The translations under genes and the position numbers were made by a program. This document shows positions 45,431-53,536 of a stretch of DNA of 64,000 bases, in pieces (positions within the stretch are counted from its first letter, which is position 1; each line of letters opens with the position of its first letter). The DNA is taken from NCBI GenBank assembly GCA_013112685.1, contig JABFGC010000002.1:816902-880901 (forward strand), in the 5' to 3' direction. The notes under the pieces were generated by a model. That model worked only from the letters and a program-made list of their open reading frames with translations. It had not been told where the DNA came from and made no database searches. The DNA comes from Chloroflexota bacterium (GTDB taxonomy: Bacteria > Chloroflexota > Anaerolineae > Anaerolineales > Villigracilaceae).

Positions 45431-45528
45431 GTGGTTGGGACCTCACCCCCGACCCCTCTCCCAGCGGGAGAGGGGAGTCCGTTGACGGGATTGAGGAGAT
45501 TGGGTGTGTGAGTGTGAGAGGTCGTCAT
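45421..45528 (-). pseudogene. duplicated 5' end of the HMG-CoA synthase gene
   Basis: ATG at 45528 starts MTTSHTHTPNLLNPVNG, closely matching the synthase leader [19 protein letters not shown] at 42929. After about 16 codons it runs into a palindromic repeat (45441-45475) and stops at 45421. It is not a functional gene; it marks the original synthase start or a duplication made when the TIR-NACHT gene was inserted. Confidence 0.75.
45441..45475. repeat. CCCTCTCCC palindromic repeat, intergenic copy
   Basis: CCTCACCCCCGACCCCTCTC followed by CCAGCGGGAGAGGGG. It is the reverse-oriented counterpart of the coding copy at 37648-37680. Confidence 0.75.
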
Positions 45529-45608
45529 TGGTTATTCCTGATTTCGTAGGCGGATTTTAGCGGGAGAGGGCTTTCAAAAGCTATCTTGTTCGCATCGCCA
45601 CATATATT

Positions 45609-46235
45609 TTATCGCTCAATTACTTCAATAAGACTCTGCGGATTATTGACCACATAATCCGGTTCTCCCAGCATTAACGTCTCCAAACTCTGATGTCCCC
45701 ACGTGACAGCGATACTGGTCACCCCAGTCTCCCGCGCGGCGCGGACGTCGCTCAACGAGTCGCCGATCATAAAGACTGCTTCTCCATTTTTCGCAAAACG
45801 CTCCCGTGCAATGGATATTTTCTGCGCCTTCGAGCCGGGCGTGTCCACGCCGTAGACGGCATGGATGAGGTTGTCCAGTCCGTGTTTGGCGAGAAAGGCA
45901 TGCACGTTTTGGGATGAATTTGTGGTCACGATGGCGATTTTGTGATGGGCGGAAAGATGGTTGATTACTTCACTCAATCCGTCATAGATGGCGGGCAGAG
46001 ATTCTTTTTCTGCAAACAGGTTTAGGCTGATTTTGACGAACTCGTCTATGAGATGCTCAGGTACTTCACAAGCTTGTCCGAAGGTGGCAAAGGACATGAC
46101 TTCGAGATTGCTTAGGTCGCCTTTTGTTACTACATGCTTGACACCAAGCCGGTTGCAGGCTTCCTGCCCGAAGCGAATCAGGTCGTTGAGCGTGTCCGCG
46201 AGGACGCCGTCGTAATCGAAGGTGACCAATGCCAT
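45609..46235 (-). CDS. HAD superfamily hydrolase (phosphoglycolate phosphatase-like)
   Basis: A 208-residue phosphatase. HAD motif I is TFDYDGVLADTL (nucleophile Asp7, Asp9), motif II IAIVTTNSSQN, motif III the Lys in GSKAQKISIARERF, and motif IV MIGDSLSDVRAARE. An alpha-helical cap lies between motifs I and II (about residues 15-85). It matches Gph/PpaX-like enzymes; the substrate is unknown. It is flanked by repeats that copy the ends of its neighbours. Confidence 0.87.
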   Translation of the reverse strand: MALVTFDYDGVLADTLNDLIRFGQEACNRLGVKHVVTKGDLSNLEVMSFATFGQACEVPEHLIDEFVKISLNLFAEKESLPAIYDGLSEVINHLSAHHKIAIVTTNSSQNVHAFLAKHGLDNLIHAVYGVDTPGSKAQKISIARERFAKNGEAVFMIGDSLSDVRAARETGVTSIAVTWGHQSLETLMLGEPDYVVNNPQSLIEVIER

Positions 46236-46300
46236 AAATGAATTTTCTTTACCTGCCTGCCTGTTTACTTTTTTTGCTTGTTTCCTCGTCTACTTCACAC

Positions 46301-46345
46301 ATACCAAAACTTTGACGTCAAACCTGCCTGCTTGAAAATTTCTCT
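46301..46345. repeat. second copy of the MerB-like 3' end
   Basis: ATACCAAAACTTTGACGTCA followed by AACCTGCCTGCTTGAAAATT corresponds to the last codons of the MerB-like gene (46461-46505, ATACCAAAACTTGGACATCA). It lies 60 bp past the HAD start. Confidence 0.7.
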
Positions 46346-46353
46346 TCTGCAAA

Positions 46354-46449
46354 AGACCTGACAGGTCTCCGCGAGGGGTTGGTGGGTTATGACTTGAGTC
46401 CGCGCGCGGGTTATGGTTTGGGACGGCGCGGGTGAGACCTGTCAGGTCT
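46354..46449. repeat. AGACCTG(A/T)CAGGTCT inverted repeat
   Basis: AGACCTGACAGGTCTC (46354-46369) and GAGACCTGTCAGGTCT (46434-46449) are exact inverted copies, and each arm is itself palindromic. The enclosed 64 bp are GC-rich. It lies between the MerB-like stop and its duplicated 3' end. Confidence 0.65.
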
Positions 46450-46456
46450 GGATTTT

Positions 46457-47164
46457 TTACACATACCAAAACTTGGACATCAACCCCGCCTGCCTAAAAA
46501 TCTCTACAACTTGCTCGATGTTTCGTCCATGATACTCCAGGGACAGGCGGTTGTGATACCACAACCTTGAAAACTCCCAGACTTTTTGAATCGTGAGAAC
46601 TTCTCCACGTTCGAGATTGTTGCGCTGGCACCATTTGTCAATCCATTCTTCCGACCGGAAGAGAAGCATCGTCGCTCAGGTGAAGACCAGGTCGTCGTAC
46701 CAGCGGGAGAAGGGGAGAGGGAAGTGGACAAGTAATTGGTGAATGGTCCGCTTCGCTTTGCTGCGGGATTCCATAATTTGCCCGTTTTTCACTACAAGTT
46801 GAACCGTCTCATTGCTCTCTGTGCAAACAGCCTCGATGACCGCGTCAGAGTGGAGCGCGGCAGGGACGCCGAGCATATCCCAGGCGCAGTTGGCGAAGTA
46901 AGTTTTGCCGTTGGCATGGACTTTGAAATCTGTTGGAACTGCTGAAAAGGGCCACGCCATGCGTATAGCCAAATTGTTAATGTCTTTATCTGCTTCGAGG
47001 AAAATCGCATGGCTCTTGTGCAGTTCCTTGTAATACTCTCTGGCTTCTTCCATTGAGATGTCGAAGTGCGCGGCGGCTTCGTCCACGCTGGGTGGGCGGG
47101 TGTTTTCTGCAAAGTGGGCATAGACAAAATGCCGAACTTGCCAGAGGAGTGACTCTTTAGCCAT
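46457..47164 (-). CDS. MerB-like (alkylmercury lyase family) protein with in-frame UGA, candidate selenoprotein
   Basis: The frame is open for 235 codons apart from UGA at codon 163 (46676-46678). The N-terminal part is a helical domain (residues 1-60). KTYFANCAWDMLGVPAAL carries Cys93 and Asp96 in the spacing of MerB Cys96 and Asp99. The UGA falls in WYDDLVFT-U-ATMLLFRSEE, where MerB has its second catalytic cysteine region (CCHVHFFAS). The 72 codons after UGA (WIDKWCQRNNLERGEVLTIQ to MSKFWYV) remain in frame and look conserved. A short hairpin with a GGUC loop follows the UGA by 19 nt. The product may insert selenocysteine; a nonsense change or sequence error are the alternatives. Its function, C-Hg cleavage or another reaction, is uncertain. 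Confidence 0.7.
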
Positions 47165-47167
47165 TTG

Positions 47168-47785
47168 TTATTTCTTGTGTTGTGATACTTCGTCTCTTGC
47201 TTTTAATAAGACTTGATTCCACATATCGAAAGTTTCTTGCCCCAGTTTTTTTGCTTCGCTTGCAAGCATTTCGTAATCAATAGTCAGGTCGCTTGCGCCG
47301 CTGAGATCGAAAACGAGCATCGCGCGAATGTCCTTTGGATGCTTGTCTGATCTTCCTTCTTTCCATGCAGTTAACTTTCCTATGATGATGTCTGCTGGCT
47401 GGGCAACCCATGCTGTGAAAGCATTACCAGCAGGATCCACGAAATTACGTCTCACACGCCGTTCGAAAGCTATTTCGTAATCGGGCTCGCGTTTAAGCGG
47501 TACAAGATCGGCTTTGATACCTTCGTTTGTATCAATGATATTGAACATGATGCCCATTTGCGTGGAGTTTCGCATCATTTCCGAGTCTGCATAATAACGA
47601 GGCAATGGAAACTTTTGTGATAAGGCTTCAAAATCCTGCTCGCGTAAGTCAACAAGAATATCAATATCGAATGTAACGCGCGTGATCCCGAATGGATATC
47701 CTCCAAATGCACCTACGATCATATAAGGTGCGCCGATTTCATCCAAAGCCTTGACGATTTGAACGTAAAATGAAACCGCTGTCAT
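47168..47785 (-). CDS. nucleotidyltransferase-like protein (possible toxin-type NTase)
   Basis: A 205-residue protein of the polymerase-beta-like nucleotidyltransferase fold. MIVGAFGGYPFGITRVTFDI gives the G-G-x5-R-x-T/S-x-D-I-D pattern, with the metal aspartates in FDIDILVDL. Related proteins include AbiEii-type toxins and DUF6036 domains. The start overlaps the stop of the 85-residue gene (ATGA), the arrangement common in toxin-antitoxin pairs. It could also be a housekeeping NTase. Confidence 0.7.
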   Translation of the reverse strand: MTAVSFYVQIVKALDEIGAPYMIVGAFGGYPFGITRVTFDIDILVDLREQDFEALSQKFPLPRYYADSEMMRNSTQMGIMFNIIDTNEGIKADLVPLKREPDYEIAFERRVRRNFVDPAGNAFTAWVAQPADIIIGKLTAWKEGRSDKHPKDIRAMLVFDLSGASDLTIDYEMLASEAKKLGQETFDMWNQVLLKARDEVSQHKK

Positions 47786-48039
47786 TTGACCTCCATATGC
47801 ACAGGCGTTAAATAAGCCAGTACCTTCATGTTGATTTCCGGCATGGTTAATTCGGGAAATTTGTTGCGAAATGTGCCGCGCAAAGCTGCCATCGCGAATT
47901 CTTGCGCCACCAATCCTGGAATGAGACGTTTTTCAGGAGGCAGATCAGCGAGCAACTTCATTTGGACCCAGTCAATCGGTTCAAATCCATCCACGATCGC
48001 GGTTATCTCTTCAGAAGTAAGCGGCTTTCTCTTTTCCAT
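47782..48039 (-). CDS. small partner of the nucleotidyltransferase
   Basis: An 85-residue soluble protein (MEKRKPLTSEEITAIVDGFE ... HMEVK) translated just upstream of and overlapping the NTase gene. No DNA-binding motif recognised; mostly helical. Its position fits an antitoxin or a regulatory subunit, inferred only from pairing. Confidence 0.6.
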   Translation of the reverse strand: MEKRKPLTSEEITAIVDGFEPIDWVQMKLLADLPPEKRLIPGLVAQEFAMAALRGTFRNKFPELTMPEINMKVLAYLTPVHMEVK

Positions 48040-48086
48040 ATCTACCTGTCTACTTGTGTACTTCTCTACTTGCCACTTTCCACTTT

Positions 48087-49241
48087 CTATTCTACTCCCA
48101 ACACCGCCTCAATAATCCCCACATACCCTCTCGCGGTCTTTTCCAATTCGAGCATACTGAGTTGTTCATCCACCACATGTGCGTCCCCTTCCGCGCCGGG
48201 ACCAAAGCCAATGGTCGGTACGCCAGCCGTGCCGATGCTGTAAGCGGCGTTGGTGCAGAATCGGTAGGCGCTCAGTTTCGGGTCCAAACCGGAGGCGCGC
48301 AGTCCTTTCAAAGCTTTCTGCACAAATTCATGCTCTTCATCCAATTCCCAGGCAGGGAAGAATTTATGTGCAGTCAGCGTTTCTCCTGTGTAGGTGACAT
48401 GGTCGCTCTGCGCGATTTTCGCCGTAAAGTTGACACCCTTCAACGCAGGAATTGATGTGATTTCATTTGACACACCTTCCGGCGTTTCGCCCGGCAGGAG
48501 GCGGCGGTCGTATGTCGCTCTGCATCGCGCAGGAATGACGGAGTAGGCGGGATAAGGTTCTGAAATGATATCTGTGAGAGCGTAAATTCCCGATCCCATC
48601 AAGGGATGTTCTTTGGCTTGGATTTTTTCGATCTCTGCAATCACTTTCGTCATAATGTGAATGGCATTGATTCCCAACTGCGGCGACGACGAGTGCGCGG
48701 GCTTGCCAATCGCTTCGAGATGAATCTCCGCCCGTCCGCGCCCGCCGCGCGCCAGGTTGAGCTGGGTCGCTTCGCCGATGACGACATAATCCGGCTTGAC
48801 CTCGTCCATTACGGCTTTGAGCGCGCCGCCTTCGTACACTTCCTCCAGCACCGAAGCCGAGATCACCACCGTCCCGGCGATTTTGCTTCTGTCCACATTT
48901 GCCGCCGCATGGATCATCGCCGCGAGCGAGCCTTTCATATCCATCACGCCGCGACCATACATGTGTGTAGCGGTGACTTCAGCGCCGAAAGGGGCGCGAG
49001 TCCAGACGGATCCGGGAGCGATTCCTACCGTATCGGTGTGCGCGTCAAAGAGCAGAGTCTTCCCCGCCTGCGCCCCGCGGATCATGCCTACAGCGGAGCC
49101 GTATTTGTCCACCCAAACCTTATCGAAGCCGAGAGCATTCATCTCGTCCACGACGATTCTCGTGACTGCGCCTTCATCTCCCGATAAACTCGGTTGGCGT
49201 ACAAGTCTTTGCGTGAATTCGATCAGGGATTCAATGTCCAT
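48087..49241 (-). CDS. M20 family hydrolase, YgeY-like
   Basis: A 384-residue zinc hydrolase of the ArgE/DapE/CPG2 group. Metal and catalytic blocks: LLFDAHTDTVGIAPGS, YGRGVMDMKGSLAAM, SVLEEVYEGGALKAV (Glu-Glu) and VPTIGFGPGAEGDAHVVDEQ. The segment HVTYTGETLTAHKFFPAWEL resembles YgeY, named for its frequent occurrence with selenium-dependent molybdenum hydroxylase genes. The substrate is unknown, perhaps a carbamoyl or acyl amino acid. Its ATG follows the VapC stop directly. Confidence 0.82.
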   Translation of the reverse strand: MDIESLIEFTQRLVRQPSLSGDEGAVTRIVVDEMNALGFDKVWVDKYGSAVGMIRGAQAGKTLLFDAHTDTVGIAPGSVWTRAPFGAEVTATHMYGRGVMDMKGSLAAMIHAAANVDRSKIAGTVVISASVLEEVYEGGALKAVMDEVKPDYVVIGEATQLNLARGGRGRAEIHLEAIGKPAHSSSPQLGINAIHIMTKVIAEIEKIQAKEHPLMGSGIYALTDIISEPYPAYSVIPARCRATYDRRLLPGETPEGVSNEITSIPALKGVNFTAKIAQSDHVTYTGETLTAHKFFPAWELDEEHEFVQKALKGLRASGLDPKLSAYRFCTNAAYSIGTAGVPTIGFGPGAEGDAHVVDEQLSMLELEKTARGYVGIIEAVLGVE

Positions 49242-49643
49242 TTACCCCATCCAATCTTCGATTATTAATTTAGGAATACGTTGAAATTCAATCACATTAT
49301 TTGTGACCAGTACGACATCCAGGCTAAGCGCGTGGGCGCCTATTAGTAAATCCATGGAGCCAATGATCTTTCCCTCTTTTTCCAAATATGAACGCACAAA
49401 CCCATAAGCGACAGATGCACGTTGATCAAAATCGGCGATTTCGATCGGGAGTAGAAACTGTTCCAGCGCAGAAAGATTCTGTTTTATTTGATTACTTTTA
49501 TATGCGCCATGAGCCAACTCTGCAATGGTAATGCTCGAGACTCCGACATCCCCGGGTTCACACTGCGTGAGGCGTTCGATCAACTTTTGCGGTTTTTGCC
49601 TGATTAACCCGATACAGATATTTGTATCAAGCATGTACTTCAT
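49242..49643 (-). CDS. vapC: VapC-type PIN domain toxin
   Basis: A 133-residue PIN-domain ribonuclease. Acidic active-site residues are in YMLDTNICIGLI (Asp6), ITIAELAHGAYKS (Glu), MDLLIGAHALSL (Asp) and LVTNNVIEFQRIP. VapC toxins cleave tRNA or rRNA when not bound by VapB. The ATG overlaps the VapB stop by 4 bp. Confidence 0.9.
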   Translation of the reverse strand: MKYMLDTNICIGLIRQKPQKLIERLTQCEPGDVGVSSITIAELAHGAYKSNQIKQNLSALEQFLLPIEIADFDQRASVAYGFVRSYLEKEGKIIGSMDLLIGAHALSLDVVLVTNNVIEFQRIPKLIIEDWMG

Positions 49644-49873
49644 GAAAATGCCGCCTCTCGATTTTGAAGCGGAAGTTGTTTTCGCTCGTTCATGAAATCC
49701 GGGGAAAACATGGAAAGGCTATCCAACAAAGTGTCCCAAGGGGATTGGTAGGGAAGAAGCACGACAGCATTTCCGACTTTCTTTATATAAACGCGATCGC
49801 TTCCAAAACGAAATTCTTTTGGAAGTCTCACCGCTTGGCTTTTGCCGTTTTGGAAAAGTTTAGCAGTCTCCAT
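49640..49873 (-). CDS. vapB: VapB-type antitoxin (AbrB fold)
   Basis: A 77-residue antitoxin. The N-terminal AbrB/MazE DNA-binding fold reads KLFQNGKSQAVRLPKEFRFG, followed by VYIKKVGNAVVLLPY; the C-terminal tail (WDTLLDSLSMFSPDF) would neutralise VapC. AGGAG precedes the ATG. An AT-rich palindrome directly upstream is the likely autoregulatory operator. Confidence 0.88.
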   Translation of the reverse strand: METAKLFQNGKSQAVRLPKEFRFGSDRVYIKKVGNAVVLLPYQSPWDTLLDSLSMFSPDFMNERKQLPLQNREAAFS

Positions 49874-49884
49874 TTATTCTCCTA

Positions 49885-49907
49885 AGTATATACCAATAAT
49901 ATATACT
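49885..49907 (-). promoter_or_regulatory. operator/promoter of vapBC
   Basis: AGTATATA (49885-49892) and TATATACT (49900-49907) form a perfect 8-bp inverted repeat 12 bp before the vapB start. It overlaps possible -10 sequence (TATATT on the minus strand). VapB-VapC complexes typically bind such a palindrome. Confidence 0.6.
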
Positions 49908-49920
49908 ATTTTGCTACTTG

Positions 49921-51269
49921 TCAAGCCTTTATTTCCTTCAAAATCTCTTCCGCCCTGTCAATCCTCACAATTCTCTCTGCTACCATCTGGCTTGCCACCT
50001 TCTCGATCAATTCTCCACTCGCCCCAGCCGCAATCGCCACCTGCCTTGCGTGCAGCGACATGTGTCCGCGCTGGATGCCTTCGGTGGCAAGGGCGCGCAG
50101 CGCCGCCATATTCTGGGTGAGACCGACAGAGACGATGATTTCAGCCAGTTCGTTGGCGGTTTTCACGCCCATCAACTTGACTGCCGCTTGTGCCGCTGGA
50201 TGAACCCTGGTCGCGCCGCCGACGATGCCCACTGCCATCGGCATTTCGAGCGTGCCGACCAGGTTGCCGTCCTTGTCCTTGCCCCAGGTGGAGAGGGAGG
50301 TGTATTTGCCGGAACGCGCGGCGTAGGCATGTGCACCCGCTTCGATGGCACGCCAGTCGTTGCCGGTGGCGATGACCACCGCATCCACGCCGTTCATGAT
50401 GCCTTTGTTATGGGTGGCGGCGCGATAGGGATCGGATGCGGCAAACGCCCAGGCTTCGATGATTCCATCCCGAACTTTTTCGCCGCTGTAGGTCGAGATA
50501 TTATCTCGACCTACCGATTCATTGCGGACTTTTTCCCCACTGTGGCGCAAGATTCCATCTTGCGCTACGAATTCCAATTCTTTTGTGGGAATCGTACACC
50601 GCGCGCGGGCGAGGCGGTGATCTGCCAGGTTGGAGAGGATGCGTAAATGCACCCGCCCGCCGGTGATGGCTTCGATGCGCGGAGCGAGCCGCTCGCAGGC
50701 GGTGTTGACCGCGTTCGCGCCCATCGCGTCGCGCACGTCGTAGATGAGGTGGACGACGAGGAATGGTCGATGGGGGATTCGGCGATGACGCGCACTTCCA
50801 GGTTGCGCGCCCCGCCGCCAAACTTTTTGAGCACGGGGTCAACCGCATCCGCCTCGTCGAGGAGTTCGTTTTTGTGCTCCAAAATGGAGAGTTGCGCCAG
50901 GTGGACGTTTTCCAAATCCAGCACCTGCATCTGCCCGATCATGTGCGGCTCGGAGGTAGTGGCGGTGAATCCGCCGCCGGCGCGGGCGAGTTTTGCCATG
51001 AACGATGCGCCCGCCACCACCGAAGGCTCTTCGATTGTCATCGGCACGAGCACCTCGCGTCCATTGACCATGAAATTCAGCGCAATGCCCAGCGGCAGGC
51101 TGTGCAAACCGACCACATTTTCGATCATGTGATCGGCGGCTTCGGGGAGAGTCCGCCTGAGATCCACGGGGCAAGCTCGGGCGGAGTCAGAGGCGCGGCT
51201 TCCCGCCAATTTGGCGCGGCGCTCCTGGAGCGTCATGTTATAAAAACCGGGGATGCGGGAGGTTGTCAT
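49921..51269 (-). CDS. hydroxymethylglutaryl-CoA reductase, class II, frameshifted
   Basis: Reduces HMG-CoA to mevalonate. The N-terminal part has [20 protein letters not shown] and [20 protein letters not shown] (catalytic Glu region). The C-terminal part has [20 protein letters not shown] (catalytic Asp region, AMGAN), [20 protein letters not shown] and [19 protein letters not shown]. Near 50770 one base is missing (ATCGACCATTCC); correction gives [16 protein letters not shown]. The corrected enzyme has about 449 residues, slightly long because of a palindrome-bearing insert with SGEKVR twice (codons at 50470-50575). It is the mevalonate gene furthest from the synthase in this window. Confidence 0.87.
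50488..50568. repeat. two in-frame palindromes in the HMG-CoA reductase gene
   Basis: GTAGGTCGAGATA-t-TATCTCGACCTAC (50488-50514) is perfect over 13 bp. GTGGCGCAAGAT-tcc-ATCTTGCGCTAC (50542-50568) has one mismatch. Each is followed, on the coding strand, by a copy of AGTGGGGAAAAAGTC-like sequence, giving [10 protein letters not shown] and [10 protein letters not shown]. Confidence 0.75.
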
Positions 51270-51334
51270 AGGAATTATCCCAAGTGTAAGGTTGGCGTTC
51301 TTTCAAATTCTATCAAAATGAGGTGCGTTGATTA

Positions 51335-51352
51335 TATAATGGACGGTATAAT
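51335..51352 (+). promoter_or_regulatory. candidate -10 elements of the GAF kinase gene
   Basis: Two perfect TATAAT hexamers lie at 51335-51340 and 51347-51352, 21-38 bp before the kinase start. No clear -35 is present and no Shine-Dalgarno precedes the ATG, so the transcript leader would be very short or absent. Confidence 0.45.
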
Positions 51353-51372
51353 GTCTGCGAGGTTTCTCCCGC

Positions 51373-53051
51373 ATGTTATTGACTCGTGAACAACTACAGG
51401 AGCGTCTGTTCGCGCTTCATGCTGCCAGCCTCGAGCTGGTGAAGGACGTTTCGCTGGAAACGCTGTTGGAACGCATTGCCTCCACCGCCTGCGAACAGGT
51501 GGGCGCGCGCTACGGGGCGCTGGGCGTGCTGGATGACGACGGCAAACTCGAACGTTTCATTGCGGTGGGCATGTCTGAAAGCGAGATCAAGCGCATCGCC
51601 CACCCGCCGGTTGGACTCGGCTTGATCGGCGGGTTCGATGGACACGAACGCGCCCCTGCGCGTGCCGGTCATCCAGGGCCCACCCGCGTTCCGTCGGCTT
51701 TCCCGACCATCATCCCTACATGGTCTCATTTTTGGGGGTGCCAATTCGCACCGGCGACAAGCAGTTGGGGCAGATCTACCTCACCGATAAACTGGATGCG
51801 AACGAGTTTTCATCCGACGATGAGATGATCATCCAGATGCTCGCCACCTACGCCGCCACCGCCATCGCCAACGCGCGCCTGATTGACCAGATGAAGGAAC
51901 GCGACCTCGCCCTGACGCGCCGCAACGTGGATATGGCGCTCCTGAACGGCATCGCCTCCACCCTGACCTCGAGCCTGGAACTCGACGAGATTCTGAACAA
52001 AACCCTTGGGCTGGTGATGAACTACATGAAGGTGGAAGCCGGGGAAATCTTCTTGCTCGAAGAGGATAAGACCACCCTGCGCATGGTCCTGCACCGCGGG
52101 CAAGCCGCCGAAGCCTTCTGGACGCGCAATATCTTTAGCGTAGGGGATGGAGTGATCGGCATCGTCGCCAAAACCCGCCAGCCTTCGCTCAGCGCCAACC
52201 TGCCGGGCGACCCGAACTTCCTGCGCGAAGCCGTGGTGAAGGCGGGATTCCAGCAAATGGCTTGCATTCCGCTGGTTTCCGGCGAGAACCTGATGGGTGT
52301 GATGAGCATCGCCACCCGCACCACCGCCCCGTTCGAGGAAAGGAGCATCCAAATGCTCAATGCGGTGGGCACCTGGGCAGGACTCGCCATCGAAAACGCC
52401 CGTCTTCATACCAATGCGCGCCGCCTGGCGGTGCTCGAAGAGCGGAACCGCATCGGCATGGACCTGCACGACGGCATCATCCAGTCCATTTACGGGGTGG
52501 GGTTGGCTCTGGAAGGCGTGCAGCACTCATTAAGTGAAGACCCGCAAGCCGCAAAGCAGCAGATCCAACACGCCATTGGCGGCTTGAACCAGGCGATTCG
52601 GGACATCCGCGCCTATATTCTGGATTTACGACCGCGCCAATTAGGCAGTGAAGGCTTGTTAAACGGCATTAAACGCCTGATTACCGAATATCGTGCCAAT
52701 ACATTTTCCGAAGTCCACTTCACCGCCCCCGATTCCGACCTGAAGGAACTCACCCAGGCGCAGGCTTTGGCGTTATTTCACATCTGCCAGGAGGGGCTGG
52801 CGAACGCCGCCAAGCATGCCAAGGCAAAAAACGTGCAGGTTTCGCTCTGGACGACGGAAGACCGCGCGTTGCTGGAGATCCGCGACGACGGAAAAGGCTT
52901 CGATACCGAGAAAAAACACACGTTTATCGGGCATGGTCTCGCCAACATGCAGACTCGCGCGCGTTCATCGGGCGGCGACATTGATATTTCATCGGTGATC
53001 GGCGAAGGAACGACCATATTGGTATGGGTTCCGCGCGGCATCAAGCCGTGA
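51373..53051 (+). CDS. sensor histidine kinase with two GAF domains, NarL-system type, frameshifted
   Basis: Soluble sensor kinase of about 559 residues: GAF 1 (residues 15-165), GAF 2 (about 190-340), HisKA_3 (ERNRIGMDLHDGIIQSIYGV, phosphoacceptor His in DLHDG) and HATPase_c (ALLEIRDDGKGFDTEKKHTF, then GHGLANMQTRARSSGGDI). Within GAF 1 two indels, near 51629 and 51679, disturb about 17 codons: the intermediate frame reads MDTNAPLRVPVIQ, and the later frame HPRSVGFPDHHPYMVSFLGV to 53051. Removing them restores a normal GAF. No response regulator is adjacent. Confidence 0.83.
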
Positions 53052-53536
53052 ATCGCGCGATTCGAATCAATACTTCATATTGAGTCACAGGAATTTGAGT
53101 CTCATATCAAAGGAATCAAAAAACATTTGCATCATCTTTTTTTAACATAGATATGCCGTTCCTGTCCCCGAAACGCCCGGTATGCCCATATATGGGGGGT
53201 AAAGGGGGGCGCATGGATGTTGTTGGCTGAAACGCCTGTTCTAAGCAAAAACCCAATCGTGATGGAATACAAAACGATTCTTTAACATAACCTTACCTTA
53301 AAAAAACAAAATTTTTAAACTAAACGTAGGTTGAACGACTGTTATCTTTTAAAATTTCTGCTAGAATAGCATCACGCTGATATAACGGATGCTTGCCTCA
53401 TCCAATCGAAATCCCTGAAAGACAAGTTACAAATAAAGCCGAAATCCCTTGAACAAGCCGCTCTCCGGGCGGGCTGGTTCGATGTACGCAAAATCACGAC
53501 CAACATTACAAACCATCACACTTCCAAGGAACGTTT
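53052..53536. other. 485-bp dnaA upstream region without genes
   Basis: AT-rich, especially 53270-53375 (runs such as CCTTACCTTAAAAAAACAAA). No open frame of note. I looked for TTATCCACA-type DnaA boxes on both strands and found no convincing cluster, so it is not called as oriC. It contains the likely dnaA promoter. Confidence 0.5.
53359..53367 (+). promoter_or_regulatory. extended -10 element, probable dnaA promoter
   Basis: TGCTAGAAT matches the extended -10 pattern TGnTAnAAT, in an AT-rich stretch about 160 bp before the dnaA start. The best -35 candidate is not at ideal spacing, as is usual for extended -10 promoters. Confidence 0.5.

Noticed and set aside
53052..53536. Replication origin upstream of dnaA
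   Set aside because: The region is AT-rich and in the usual place, but no convincing cluster of TTATCCACA-like boxes was seen on either strand.
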